Below, piece by piece: positions 1 to 9,077 of a stretch of 64,000 bases of DNA; the first letter of the stretch is position 1; the number at the start of each line of letters is the position of its first letter. Location: positions 2,232,001-2,296,000 of the forward strand of contig NZ_CP029642.1 in assembly GCF_003268655.1 (NCBI RefSeq). Reading direction: 5' to 3'. A program made the translations under genes and the position numbers. Source of the DNA: Arthrobacter dokdonellae (GTDB lineage: Bacteria > Actinomycetota > Actinomycetes > Actinomycetales > Micrococcaceae). The notes beneath the pieces were generated by a model. That model saw only the letters and a program-made list of their open reading frames with translations. It was not told the origin of the DNA and did no database searches.

Positions 1-1868
1 TCCAGAAGCAATCGCTGGGCCGTATTGTCCAGATAGGCAGGGACGTCCGTTGTTTCGTAGATGCGGCGCATCTCTTTTCTGATCCCGTCCGCGATGAGTG
101 GACCTTTGCTGGAGAAGGTGGGGGGTCTGCCGCCTTTGGAGGGTTCGACTTCTATGATTTTCGCGTCGAGATGCACGTTTCGGATGACCCATCTGCGTCC
201 GGCGAAGATCAGTAGCCCGCCGGCTAGGAGGGGTTGGTCAATGGGGATCGAGCCAAGGGTCCTGCCTGCGGCGACGAGCCTGTATTCCTCGCTCGATTCA
301 AATGCGGCATAGAAGGAATAGTGGTTGATGAGTCTCTCGCCAGCTATGCCGGGGAGGAGTAAACCGTCGGTCGCCTGAATTAGAAGATTGGCATGACCCA
401 TGCAATGAAGTAGCTCGCTAAACATGGGCGCGGGCACGCACTGGAACGGGCCACTGGCACACAGGGCGCTGAAAAGCTGGGCGGGCGCTGCGCCCCCGTG
501 CTGGGCGATGGTGGAGAGGATCTGCTGGACAAGTGTGGACAGATGGAGACTGTCGACGTTGGGTGGTTCGTACCATCTAGCCAGCATCAGTTCGACGATG
601 GCGATGGTCTCGAGTGTCTCTGACCTGAGTTGGTCGACCGGCGGCGTGCGGTCGTCGATCCCCTCTTCGGAGATGTACAGGCGAAGGACGGAGGGGTTTC
701 CCTCTTGTCTTCCCGAACGGCCCAGCCTCTGGCGGAGGGCTGCGACGCCTCCCGGCGAGCCGATCTGCGCAACGGAGTCGGCCGATCCGATATCGATGCC
801 CATTTCAAGAGTCGATGTGCAGATCGCGGTCGTGGGATTAACTCTTGAGCGAAGGCGTTCCTCAACATCTTCGCGGAACTCTTTGGAGAGGCTGCCATGG
901 TGGGGGAGGAATTCATTGGGGACGCGGCGGCTGTCGCTGATTTGTTGGAGGATGTCGGCATATATTTCCACATTGGCCCTTGAGTTTGCAAAAACGAGGT
1001 TGTCCTTACCGCGAAGGGTCTCGAAGAGGTGATTGCCAATCTCAGCTTTGATAGTTCCGCCCGCCAGGTCGTCCCAATCGTCCTGCGTCTGAAGTGTTGG
1101 GGTGTGGATCGTGTTGAGGTAGCCGCGCAGCTGCAGTTTCAGTTCTGCACGGTCATCGTCGGTGTCACCAACAAAGGTGACGGTGGAGCTGGCTTCTGGG
1201 CGTAGGAATTGCGCGGCGATGCTTAGGTTGCTCAGAGTTGCCGAAAGACCGACTCTGGGAACCCTACGACGGATGGCAAGTTCCACACGGTGGAGCAGCG
1301 ACTGCAACTGTGCCCCTCGTTCGCTGCCTATGAAGGAATGGAGCTCGTCGATGACGACGTATTGCAGCCCGCCCAGGAGCTTCATTACTGTGCTCCCCTG
1401 GTTGACGAACAACGCTTCGAGAGACTCAGGCGTGATGAGTAGTATGCCGTCGGGGGCATCGCGGAGGGCTTTGCGTGCGGAGCCGGGAACATCGCCGTGC
1501 CGCCGGTGGACCGGAACACCGGCTGCGGCACCGAGGGATTCCAGCCTGCCGTACTGGTCGTTGATCAAGGCCTTCAGCGGGCTGACGCATAAGGCCTTGA
1601 CCCCTGGGAGCCCGGTGCCGGAGTCGACTTGGGCGGCAAGGACGGAGCAGATCGGGATCCATGCGGCTTCTGTCTTGCCGGAGGCCGTGGCGGCACTGAT
1701 GATGACATCGCGATCCGCCGCCATGATCGGTGCGACTGCCTGTGCTTGGGTGTTCCTGAGGTATTTCCAGCCTTGTTTCCAGACCCATTCCTGGATACGG
1801 GGATGCAGCTGGCCGTACGCGGCGGCCGGGTCGGTTTCCAGTTCAGAGCCTGAAGCTGGTGAGTTCAT
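1..1868 (-). CDS. DEAD/DEAH-box superfamily II helicase (BrxHI/Lhr-like), 3' end outside window
   Basis: Predicted ATP-dependent nucleic-acid helicase; about 622 codons are visible and the frame is still open at base 1. Motif I reads SAATASGKTEAA near residue 56, motif II is VVIDELH near residue 174, and motif VI reads QRLGRSGRQEG near residue 383. I chose ATG 1868, which lies 26 bases inside the upstream ATPase gene, with AGGAAG about 12 bases ahead; the protein begins MNSPASGSELETDP. It is the third gene of a minus-strand cassette after the TerB-domain and DUF2791 ATPase genes. In known systems DUF2791-type ATPases (BrxD) pair with Lhr-like helicases (BrxHI, BREX type 2), so a phage-defence or stress role is inferred. 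No PglX, PglZ or methylase is visible in this window. The missing 3' part prevents a full family assignment. Confidence 0.85.
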   Translation of the reverse strand, partial: MNSPASGSELETDPAAAYGQLHPRIQEWVWKQGWKYLRNTQAQAVAPIMAADRDVIISAATASGKTEAAWIPICSVLAAQVDSGTGLPGVKALCVSPLKALINDQYGRLESLGAAAGVPVHRRHGDVPGSARKALRDAPDGILLITPESLEALFVNQGSTVMKLLGGLQYVVIDELHSFIGSERGAQLQSLLHRVELAIRRRVPRVGLSATLSNLSIAAQFLRPEASSTVTFVGDTDDDRAELKLQLRGYLNTIHTPTLQTQDDWDDLAGGTIKAEIGNHLFETLRGKDNLVFANSRANVEIYADILQQISDSRRVPNEFLPHHGSLSKEFREDVEERLRSRVNPTTAICTSTLEMGIDIGSADSVAQIGSPGGVAALRQRLGRSGRQEGNPSVLRLYISEEGIDDRTPPVDQLRSETLETIAIVELMLARWYEPPNVDSLHLSTLVQQILSTIAQHGGAAPAQLFSALCASGPFQCVPAPMFSELLHCMGHANLLIQATDGLLLPGIAGERLINHYSFYAAFESSEEYRLVAAGRTLGSIPIDQPLLAGGLLIFAGRRWVIRNVHLDAKIIEVEPSKGGRPPTFSSKGPLIADGIRKEMRRIYETTDVPAYLDNTAQRLLL

Positions 1869-3243
1869 CGCCGTCGGGATCTTCCTGTGCAAATACAGAG
1901 ACGGGTTCAGTAGAGGATGCCGCGGATGGTGGCCGCTGAACGACATTAGCTGCCGTCGCCTCCGGGCTGTCCAGTGGTTCGAGGTCCGGGTTTGATTCCC
2001 TGACGGCGGCGAAGGAGCCGACCAGGTCAGTCCAATGCAGCCCCGGGTTTTGTTCCAGAACAGCTAGCAGATCAAGGAAGCCCTTGATCGTGTTTCGGGG
2101 TGTGCGGAAGTAGGCGTCTCCGATGCGCTGGGAGCAGTGGTTCATGAAGGCCTGTATCCCTTCATCATTGACCAGATACGCTTCCGAGTTGCCTCCGGCC
2201 TGAACGTTCCGGAGTTTGCAGAGCAGGATGTAGAAGTCTTCGGCCGTGAGGTTGGCGAGTCTGAGGACAGGTCCGGAATAGTCGACCCGGTCCCCAGTTG
2301 CGTAGGAGTTTTCCGCCAGTCGGGATTGAAGAGCGGTGTAGGAGTACAACCCCCGGCGAGTATCCAGGAGAAAGTCCGGGGTGCCGCCAAAGATAAAGCC
2401 CAGGCCTACCGCGGTGCCCTGGGTGGAGTCATTGAGGATGCGGAGGATCTGTTCATAGTTGGAATTTCGGGCCTGTGTGTTTGCCAGTTTGTAGAGGTTG
2501 ACCATCTCGTCGAGACAGACCAGAAGTCCGCCGAAGCCTGCCAGCCGGACAAATATTGCCAACAGCTTGAGCTGGTCATAAACGTTCGAGTCATCGATGA
2601 TCGTACGCACGCCCAAGGCCACGCGTGCGTCCGTGCGGGTGGAAAATTCTCCTCGCAACCAGCGCACCGCATCGGATTTGAGTTGCTCGTTGCCTGTGTC
2701 GTGGCCCTGCCAGTACTTGGCGATGACTTCTGCAAAGTCATATCCGCCGGTCAGCTCCGTCAGTTGTCCGAGTTTGTACCGGATGACGGATTCGGCGGGG
2801 GTGTTGGTTTCCCGGGCTTCGCCCAGTGCCTGGGTCACGAAGCGTTCGATGACGTTCGAGACCGCGCCGCCGTCCGGGGCGGCCCTGGTGGACATGTTCC
2901 GCATCAGTTCGGCATACAGGCTTCGCGCCTGCCCGCCCGTGGCGTGGAGGCGCCGGTCCGGGGAGAGGTCGGCGTGGACGGTGACCAGTTTTTGTTGCAG
3001 CGCAACGGAACGGATCACGTGCAGGAAGAAGGTCTTTCCCGACCCGTATTCGCCGATCACGAACCGGCTGCCGGATCCGCCGTCCCTGATGCGTTCGATG
3101 TCGTTCAAAAGTGCCCTGACTTCGTGGACACGTCCGACTTGGATATGTTGTTGGCCGGCCCTGGGCACGACGCCGGCTCGGAGGGATTGCAGGATCGCGT
3201 CCCGTTCGCGGGGGCGGATGATGCTCGGTGTCGACTCCGTCAT
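1843..3243 (-). CDS. BrxD-like P-loop ATPase (DUF2791)
   Basis: A 466-residue ATP-binding protein of the DUF2791/BREX BrxD type. The N-terminus reads IIRPRERDAILQSLRAGVVP followed by a conserved GRxxE-type segment. Walker A is GEYGSGKT at residues 64-71 and Walker B is LLVCLDE at about 240-246, so nucleotide binding and hydrolysis are likely. The last 40 residues are low-complexity. ATG 3243 overlaps the stop of the upstream TerB gene by 4 bases, and the helicase start lies inside its 3' end, so all three genes are probably translationally coupled. Family knowledge: BrxD-like ATPases occur in BREX type 2 loci next to an Lhr-like helicase and are found in other defence islands. The partner TerB protein rather than Pgl proteins makes this a different cassette. 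The molecular role is not established by sequence alone. Confidence 0.85.
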   Translation of the reverse strand: MTESTPSIIRPRERDAILQSLRAGVVPRAGQQHIQVGRVHEVRALLNDIERIRDGGSGSRFVIGEYGSGKTFFLHVIRSVALQQKLVTVHADLSPDRRLHATGGQARSLYAELMRNMSTRAAPDGGAVSNVIERFVTQALGEARETNTPAESVIRYKLGQLTELTGGYDFAEVIAKYWQGHDTGNEQLKSDAVRWLRGEFSTRTDARVALGVRTIIDDSNVYDQLKLLAIFVRLAGFGGLLVCLDEMVNLYKLANTQARNSNYEQILRILNDSTQGTAVGLGFIFGGTPDFLLDTRRGLYSYTALQSRLAENSYATGDRVDYSGPVLRLANLTAEDFYILLCKLRNVQAGGNSEAYLVNDEGIQAFMNHCSQRIGDAYFRTPRNTIKGFLDLLAVLEQNPGLHWTDLVGSFAAVRESNPDLEPLDSPEATAANVVQRPPSAASSTEPVSVFAQEDPDGDELTSFRL

Positions 3244-6200
3244 GACAGGAGCTCCTTGAGTGCGTAGGAATTGATGGTCAGGATTTCGCTGCCTTCCAGC
3301 AGCGGCTCCTCGGAGGCGTCCATGGCGGCTTCGTTGAGGACGTCCAGTGCCCCGTCGGGCAGCAACCCGTGTTCTGCCGCCAGGTCGTCAAACCGGGCAC
3401 GGTCCAGGTGTTCGAGGTCAGCCAGGGCCCGCAGGAACGCGGAGTGGCCGTCGTCGAGATTCCCGATTCTCGGGCTCTCCGCTCCCTGACCGGCAGGTGC
3501 TGGATCCAGGCTGGGTGGGATCATGGAGGTGCTGTCGAGGTTATCCTGGAAGATGTCCGCAAGGAGCGCCGATACTGCGGCGGTTTCGGCAAGTTTTGCG
3601 TCCATGACGTGCCTGTCGAGGGTTGTCGGGTCAGAGGTCGGTGGGTCCGTTACGGCCGTGGTCCGGCCGGGGAGTGGGAAAGTGGTATCCGGAGTCCCGG
3701 GCGGCCTGACGGTGATGGGGGTTACCGCCGGTGGGGGCGTTGTGAGGGCGGAGTGGAGTTTGCCCGTCACGGATTCCGGGTCCAGGCCCAGCAGCTTGTA
3801 GATCTTCTGGATTACGGTGACTTCGGCTGCTGCAATGTGCCCGTCCGCGGCCGCGATGGTGATCACGAGGTCTCCGATGGCGGCGCGCTGGTCCTGGTTG
3901 AGCTGGCCGATTCGTTTGGCCAGTCCGGTGAGCCTGATCTCGGTGGCACAGAGCCAGCTCAGATGTGCCTGGAGCCGAGTCTTCTCGGCTGGGGTGAGTG
4001 CCAGCGTCGATTGCAGCTGTGCGCTCAATCGGTCCATTTCACTTGGGTGGAGGGTGCCATCCGAGCCTGCCACCGCGACCGCAAGATGAAGCATGGTCGC
4101 GGCCGCACCATAAGCCGGGGTTGGTGCGGAAGGCATGTCTGGTCCGGCTTCGAACAGGACAATGGGGGCCAAGCTGGACACGCTGGGTCCGCCGAATCTT
4201 ACGTCCGGTTCCATGCCGATATTCAGGTGCCCGAGAAGCTGGACGAGTTGGACGGATTCGGGTTTGCCCAGTTTGTCCCCAGACGTGGAGGGCCAGTGAT
4301 TCATGATGTCTGCACCGGTCAACGGTGCGCCCGGGGTTTCCATTTGGTCGCTTACCCATTCTTTGAAGTCATCGACCTCCCCGGGCCGGCTTTCGAGAAG
4401 CTCCGGGGGCAGCAGCGCTGCTGCCTGAAGTGTTCCTTTCCCGCTTGGATTCCGGCCCAGCCACCGGCTGTATCCATCGAGCTCGTTGGTGACGGAGCCA
4501 AACAGTTCCGAAAGCCTTTGGCCTGCGGCTTTCTGCTCGAACACGGCAGGAACGTCATCCAGCGTTTGCGTGACGAATCCGATCGCCGAACTCGCAGCCG
4601 CGTACGTTATCTTCATCCTGGACTTGCCGTTCCGCAGGAGCATGCCCTTGGGGAATGCCTGGCTGAACCTGATGGTGAATAGCTGGTTGAATTCTTCGGG
4701 GCACCGGGTGACGGGGGTCCGAGGGTAAATATCGGGGTGGTACCAGGCCCAGGCCAGGGCCCAGTCGGCCGGGAGACGGGTGCCCGAAGCGGCAAATGAT
4801 CCCAGTCCGGCTCGTAGGGCGAAAGGTACCGGCCATTTATCTGGTGTCAGGGCGGGAAGCTTGGCCGGACCGGTGCCGTGGAATCGTGCCAGCAGGAAAT
4901 CGATGACTTCGACTAACCCGGACGCATACCCGTGGAAGGACCCGCTCTGCTCCCCGTAGGCCTCGAGCAGTTCAGTGACCTCGGTTCGAATCGCCGGAAG
5001 TTCCCGGGCCAGTGACGGATCAGCCTGGATATCGACCAAAACGCGGCGTTCGAGACCGTAAAAGTAGATGAATACATAGCCGATCGGAGTAGAGGGATGG
5101 CGCCGGTCGCTGGCCAGCCAGCCCAGGAACGCGGCCCTTCCTTCAGGGGTAATCCCGGCATACGACGGCCAATACGCCAGGCAGCTGCCCTCTAGATCTG
5201 GATGCTGTGAATTGATTGGAAGCTCGGGATCAACAAGAGCCGGATCAGCGAGGCTCCCCGGTGTGGAATTCAACGTGCCTATGTAGATGAAACCTCGAGC
5301 CAAGTTGTATCCATTAATCTCTCTGGACTGGTCTGGCGCCGTCCATTCGACCGCTTGTTCCTTGCGCCATACCCCCTGCCCACTGACTGAAGCGCTGGGG
5401 GAAGATTGCGGCTGAGGTCCTGGTACATGACGCAGGGGCGGCGAGGGCAGAACCGGTGGTGGCGCTGGAATGGTCGCTTGGCTATGTTCGTGTTCGAGCG
5501 GCACGAGAAGGGGTTTCGATTGGAGTGAGCGAGAAAACTTCTCTGCGGATTCTGTGTTAGAAATCTGCAGTATCCAACGGAACCCTGACGAGCTGACGAG
5601 TTCCACACAGGCGTAGCGCATGACCGGCAATACTGGGTTATTCGAAAATCGGCGGTCTGGGCCGCCTTTGAGGTTGACGTACTGCCACGGTGTGCCGACT
5701 TGAACACTGTCGGAAGGAATAGCAGCAGGGGATTCGATGAACTGCTCGATCCGATGGGTGGTCCTCACAGCGTCATAGCTGATGTCCGTGAAGGTCCTGT
5801 TTTCTTCGAGGAGGATCCGATCAGGTAGAAGATACAGATTGATCTTTCCCGTGCTCATGCTGGGCACCGAAATGTTGGTCACCAGGTGCTTCGGGCCATG
5901 ATTAGAAATGGTCACCGGAGTTCGGCGAACCAGTGCCCCTGCACCGGCATTAACCTTCTGCTGATGGCCTGTCGCGAGCACACCGGACTCGTTGATGCGC
6001 CAAATGCCTTTGACGTGGGCAAGGTCTGCACCCGCAGCATGGATCCATTCGAAATGCTGAGCATGCTGGTCATTAACGTCGTAGAAGACAACGACCGCTC
6101 GACGGCCCCGGTCGCGCTGCACCACCCACCAAATGAATGGAATGCCCAGGAGCCAGACCAGCAACCCGAAAGGCAACGTGAAGAGGCCGACGAAAACAAT

Positions 6201-6581
6201 AGCCAGAACAACCCAACGAGTCAATGGTCGGCGGTGAGCGGATTGATTCAACTGCTCAATGAGGTCATCGGACCCGGTCGGCGTGAGCTGTTGTGGTGAA
6301 GCGCCGGTCACGTCCACAAAATGGATCTCAGATGCGCCAATATCTGTCGGATGTGCTGGATAGGCATGAGGGTCCGTAAGGTATTGTCGTCGATGCTTCT
6401 GATCGAGACTTGTTCGATAGTAAACACCGCGGGTGCCCATATGTACGTAGTTTCCCCGAGGACCCGTGCCGACCCGAAAACCCGGAACTCCCGCACTGAT
6501 GCCGAGACCCGACTTGCTGAGATTGAACCGAAACGGGCCCGCCTTCAGACTCTTGCGAACGTAAAACCCCATGTCATCCAT
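3240..6581 (-). CDS. Membrane-anchored DUF4236 / TerB-N / TerB / TerB-C protein
   Basis: Large multidomain protein of 1113 residues (1110 if translation begins at the second ATG, 6572, giving MGFYVRKSL, which is how DUF4236 proteins usually begin). DUF4236 lies at about residues 4-60 (LNLSKSGLGISAG pattern). Two adjacent hydrophobic segments at about 122-155 look like a membrane hairpin. A beta-rich part follows, then a proline-rich linker near 365-410. TerB-N lies at about 420-640 (IGYVFIYFYGLERR), the helical TerB domain at about 850-960 (VAVAGSDGTLHPSEMDRL, then a second acidic repeat AAADGHIAAAEV), and a TerB-C-like tail ends the protein. TerB domains bind metal in tellurite-resistance-type systems. 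It is the first gene of a three-gene cassette with a BrxD-like ATPase and a helicase. A membrane-linked sensor or scaffold for defence is my inference. Confidence 0.8.
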   Translation of the reverse strand: MDDMGFYVRKSLKAGPFRFNLSKSGLGISAGVPGFRVGTGPRGNYVHMGTRGVYYRTSLDQKHRRQYLTDPHAYPAHPTDIGASEIHFVDVTGASPQQLTPTGSDDLIEQLNQSAHRRPLTRWVVLAIVFVGLFTLPFGLLVWLLGIPFIWWVVQRDRGRRAVVVFYDVNDQHAQHFEWIHAAGADLAHVKGIWRINESGVLATGHQQKVNAGAGALVRRTPVTISNHGPKHLVTNISVPSMSTGKINLYLLPDRILLEENRTFTDISYDAVRTTHRIEQFIESPAAIPSDSVQVGTPWQYVNLKGGPDRRFSNNPVLPVMRYACVELVSSSGFRWILQISNTESAEKFSRSLQSKPLLVPLEHEHSQATIPAPPPVLPSPPLRHVPGPQPQSSPSASVSGQGVWRKEQAVEWTAPDQSREINGYNLARGFIYIGTLNSTPGSLADPALVDPELPINSQHPDLEGSCLAYWPSYAGITPEGRAAFLGWLASDRRHPSTPIGYVFIYFYGLERRVLVDIQADPSLARELPAIRTEVTELLEAYGEQSGSFHGYASGLVEVIDFLLARFHGTGPAKLPALTPDKWPVPFALRAGLGSFAASGTRLPADWALAWAWYHPDIYPRTPVTRCPEEFNQLFTIRFSQAFPKGMLLRNGKSRMKITYAAASSAIGFVTQTLDDVPAVFEQKAAGQRLSELFGSVTNELDGYSRWLGRNPSGKGTLQAAALLPPELLESRPGEVDDFKEWVSDQMETPGAPLTGADIMNHWPSTSGDKLGKPESVQLVQLLGHLNIGMEPDVRFGGPSVSSLAPIVLFEAGPDMPSAPTPAYGAAATMLHLAVAVAGSDGTLHPSEMDRLSAQLQSTLALTPAEKTRLQAHLSWLCATEIRLTGLAKRIGQLNQDQRAAIGDLVITIAAADGHIAAAEVTVIQKIYKLLGLDPESVTGKLHSALTTPPPAVTPITVRPPGTPDTTFPLPGRTTAVTDPPTSDPTTLDRHVMDAKLAETAAVSALLADIFQDNLDSTSMIPPSLDPAPAGQGAESPRIGNLDDGHSAFLRALADLEHLDRARFDDLAAEHGLLPDGALDVLNEAAMDASEEPLLEGSEILTINSYALKELLS

Positions 6582-6711
6582 TCCATCCCAAGACCAGCGC
6601 GGCTACACCACTGGTAGCGCTGGACACATCTTCGCATCAATTTGTTCCCGCGGTGCCACATATTCGCGCTTGAGTCGCGCACCGCGAAAATTGTCAAGCT
6701 GTGTGGAGTCA

Positions 6712-7752
6712 CTAAGCGCTTTGTATGGCCGGTTTTGTTGGGGGGAGGTTGATGCCGACTAGGTCGGCTGGGGCAGGTGTGGTGGGTCGCTGGCGGAATC
6801 TTCCGGGGTTCTGGGTGTAGTAGCGCTGAAGCGCGTGGTCGCGTGCATTCCAGGCCTCCTTCCAGGAGCCGTCATGGACTTGTGAGGGCGAGAAGAGTGC
6901 GATGCCTGAGTGCTTGTGCTTGGTGTTGTACCAGGGCACGTAGTCGTCGATGTAGGACCTGGCGGTCTCTACGGTCTTGAAGATGCGAGGGTAGCCTGGC
7001 CGGTATTTCATGGTCCGAAACCCGGACTCGCTGAATGGGTTGTCGTTGCTCACATAGGGCCGGTTATGGGATAGCTCCACGCCGTGCGCGGTGAGGGCAT
7101 CGCGGAGCAGGTTGGATTTCATGGCCGGCCCGGAATCGGCGTGCACCAGCTGGGGTGCACCGTGTTCGGCGATGGCCGTTTCGAACATTTCCACGGCCAG
7201 GTGGTCGGCTTCGCGTTCCTCCACCCGCCACCCGACGATCTGGCGGGAGAAGATGTCCATCACGGAGTAGACCTTGAAGGCTTTCCCCTTCCAGGGTGAG
7301 TAGACATCGGTTATATCCCAGGACCAGGCCTGGCAGGGTCCGGTGGCCTTCACCACGGGTTTCGCCCGCCGGCCTTGCTTGTTATCGCGTTTGGTCGGGA
7401 TCGTGGGGCGGAGCATCTGGTCCTCGATCTGGGCTGCGATGCGCCACCAGGTACGCCGGGAGGCGAGCATGACGCCGTTGTCCCACGCCGTGGCGAAGGA
7501 GTGGTCCACGGAGACCTGATCGGCCCAGCCCAGCATGATGTATTCGCTGATCCGCTCCCGGTCCCTGGGACTGATGCGGCACTCGTAGGCGCGCTCAGCC
7601 TGGTGGATCGGGTCCTGGACTTGTTCACGCGGATGCTGGCGGTAATGCCACGTGGAACGCGATACGCCCGCCAGTTTCAACGCCTGCCGTTGGGAGCCGG
7701 AGAACTCCGCCAGGGTCCGGATGAGGTGATTCTCGGCGGCTATGAACTTTTC
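6712..7752 (-). CDS. IS3-family transposase OrfB (DDE integrase domain, entered by frameshift)
   Basis: Catalytic part of an IS3-family transposase. The rve-type core shows the acidic triad: D in WSWDITDVYS, D in VHADSGPAMKS, and E in NDNPFSESGFRTMKYRP. The N-terminal HTH_21-like part precedes it (AGVSRSTWHYRQHP). The frame stays open upstream of the first TTG (7680) into the end of orfA. At 7751-7747 the minus strand reads AAAAG, the usual slippery signal for -1 ribosomal frameshifting, so the active protein is probably an OrfAB fusion. No internal stop is seen, so the element may still be active. The start given here is the frameshift point, not a start codon. Confidence 0.8.
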   Translation of the reverse strand, partial: EKFIAAENHLIRTLAEFSGSQRQALKLAGVSRSTWHYRQHPREQVQDPIHQAERAYECRISPRDRERISEYIMLGWADQVSVDHSFATAWDNGVMLASRRTWWRIAAQIEDQMLRPTIPTKRDNKQGRRAKPVVKATGPCQAWSWDITDVYSPWKGKAFKVYSVMDIFSRQIVGWRVEEREADHLAVEMFETAIAEHGAPQLVHADSGPAMKSNLLRDALTAHGVELSHNRPYVSNDNPFSESGFRTMKYRPGYPRIFKTVETARSYIDDYVPWYNTKHKHSGIALFSPSQVHDGSWKEAWNARDHALQRYYTQNPGRFRQRPTTPAPADLVGINLPPTKPAIQSA

Positions 7753-8159
7753 GGCTCGTTCGTCTTGTGTGTCGCGGGCTCTGGCACGTTCAAGTCGTGC
7801 AAGAGCCCGATAGCTTTTCCCAGGGCCGTATTTGATCCCTCGAGTTCCCGGATGCGGTCCTTGAGCTGTTCGACTTCGGATTGGTGTTTAGCGATCTCCC
7901 GGGCACGCGCTTTTTCAAACGCGGACCGTTCGCCAGATGTGCGGGCCATAACTCCATGATCCCTTGGAACCAGGTTCCGGTCGAGATCGCCCTCGTATAC
8001 CAGCTTCCGCCACCGCCGCAACGTCCAGTCAGGCACCTGCTGGGCGGCAAGCCACGCAGTCTTTGTCCCGTGCGGCTGTAGGTAGTACTCGTGCAAGAAT
8101 TCACGGATTTCCTCACGAGTGGATCCATGGGTCGCAACTGTCATGGCTGTCTCCTTCAA
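7740..8159 (-). CDS. IS3-family transposase OrfA (helix-turn-helix)
   Basis: A 139-residue protein upstream of and overlapping the OrfB frame. It contains a helix-turn-helix (residues about 30-55, TAWLAAQQVPDWTLRRWRK) that would bind the element's ends. A coiled-coil or leucine-zipper stretch follows at about 85-120 (KHQSEVEQLKDRIRELE), used for multimerisation in this family. An in-frame ATG at residue 6 (MTVATHG) has better coding context and is an alternative start. The gene ends at TAG just past the AAAAG slippage site, as expected for orfA/orfB pairs. Confidence 0.75.
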   Translation of the reverse strand: MKETAMTVATHGSTREEIREFLHEYYLQPHGTKTAWLAAQQVPDWTLRRWRKLVYEGDLDRNLVPRDHGVMARTSGERSAFEKARAREIAKHQSEVEQLKDRIRELEGSNTALGKAIGLLHDLNVPEPATHKTNEPKSS

Positions 8160-8203
8160 TCAATTCAGAAAGAACCGGGTGGCTCACAACCAGCTTGACG
8201 CAG

Positions 8204-8516
8204 AGGGCCGCAGCCGTCTTGACTCACGGTTGTGTCGCAGATGGCTCGTTTATACAAAGTATGGGTGGAGTGGACATGTTGGCTGGCATTTCGTGGCACT
8301 TTCTCTTGCACTCACTTTTCAGCCCTGGAGGTAAGAGCATTGGTGGTGGCGATTCATTGAACCGTTCCACTTTCGCTGCGGTCCCCTATTTGACGCAAGT
8401 TGTGGTCCTGTTCTGACGGCCTCGTGCAGATGCGTGGAACGTTGTGGCTGCGGTGGCGAAAGCTGACGCGCTGATGTGACTCGAAGGTGGGTATTTTGGC
8501 GTCGGAGGCGCCTTTG
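8204..8516. other. Gene-free stretch of about 310 bases
   Basis: Lies between the IS3 right end and the stop of the nucleotidyltransferase gene. I see no convincing reading frame, RNA gene or repeat. It is probably flanking DNA separated from its neighbours by the insertion. Confidence 0.4.
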
Positions 8517-9077
8517 CTAGTGGTTGGTTTCGGGCTTGAGGGTTGTTGCTGCGTCGAGGGCGTCGTCGACGACGATGAGGTAGTTATCGCGGCTGGCGGC
8601 GAGTGGGATGGAGTGTTCGCCGTACTTCTCGAAAGCGAGGTCGACGGCGTCGACGGCGTTGGTGATGTTGAGTTTGCGCAGGAGCCGGGCGATGTCGAGG
8701 GTGTCTTTGTCTCGTTCGGCCGCGATCTTCATCGCCAGGAGGGTTTCGTCGTCAGCGGCCTGGATGGTTAGCCCGTCGAGTTCCTCGAGGGTGACCCAGG
8801 TGGCGTTGTCGGGGATGAATGCTGATGCGTTGGAGTTGAGCCAGTCTGGAGCCAGGTCATAGTCGGTGGCCATCTCGGCCACGATCGAGTTGACGCTGGT
8901 TTTCTCGGCGTAGCTGGCGTCGATGTCTGCGGTGGGGCGGTTGCCGACACCCTGCAGGATCAGCGCGGCGCCGCCAACCAACTTGATGTCACCATGTGTG
9001 CCACGTGCTTCCAGCCGGTTGGCGAGTTCATGGAGGAGGGCCAGGATTTGCTCGCCAGTAAGTTCACCGACGCTCAA
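8517..9077 (-). CDS. DUF6036/AbiEii-like nucleotidyltransferase, possible toxin
   Basis: A 186-residue protein resembling DUF6036-type nucleotidyltransferases. The GG-type active-site loop reads IKLVGGAALILQG at about residues 29-41, followed by TADIDASYAEK with the paired acidic residues expected of the Pol-beta-type fold. A helical C-terminal part contains MKIAAERDKDTLDIARLL. It overlaps the upstream helix-turn-helix gene by 4 bases (ATGA), so the two are a translationally coupled pair. Proteins of this kind paired with an HTH partner act in several toxin-antitoxin and abortive-infection systems (AbiEii, MenT), where the enzyme adds nucleotides to tRNA. That activity here is inference. It could also be a simple accessory nucleotidyltransferase. 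Confidence 0.7.
   Translation of the reverse strand: MSVGELTGEQILALLHELANRLEARGTHGDIKLVGGAALILQGVGNRPTADIDASYAEKTSVNSIVAEMATDYDLAPDWLNSNASAFIPDNATWVTLEELDGLTIQAADDETLLAMKIAAERDKDTLDIARLLRKLNITNAVDAVDLAFEKYGEHSIPLAASRDNYLIVVDDALDAATTLKPETNH

Larger units (their letters stand above)
6693..8199 (-). mobile_element. IS3-family insertion sequence
   Basis: About 1.5 kb element carrying overlapping orfA and orfB on the minus strand. The 9-base inverted repeat GTCAAGCTG is visible at 6693-6701 and its complement at 8191-8199, with further imperfect matching inward. I could not see a convincing short target duplication, so the ends are approximate by a few bases. It sits 112 bases before the start of the TerB gene, so it separates that cassette from whatever promoter lay upstream and may now supply or remove one. 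Confidence 0.75.

Noticed and set aside
424..3267. Long plus-strand open frames opposite the helicase and ATPase genes
   Set aside because: They are complementary-strand shadows in GC-rich DNA. The minus strand has clear helicase and Walker motifs, and the plus frames resemble no family.
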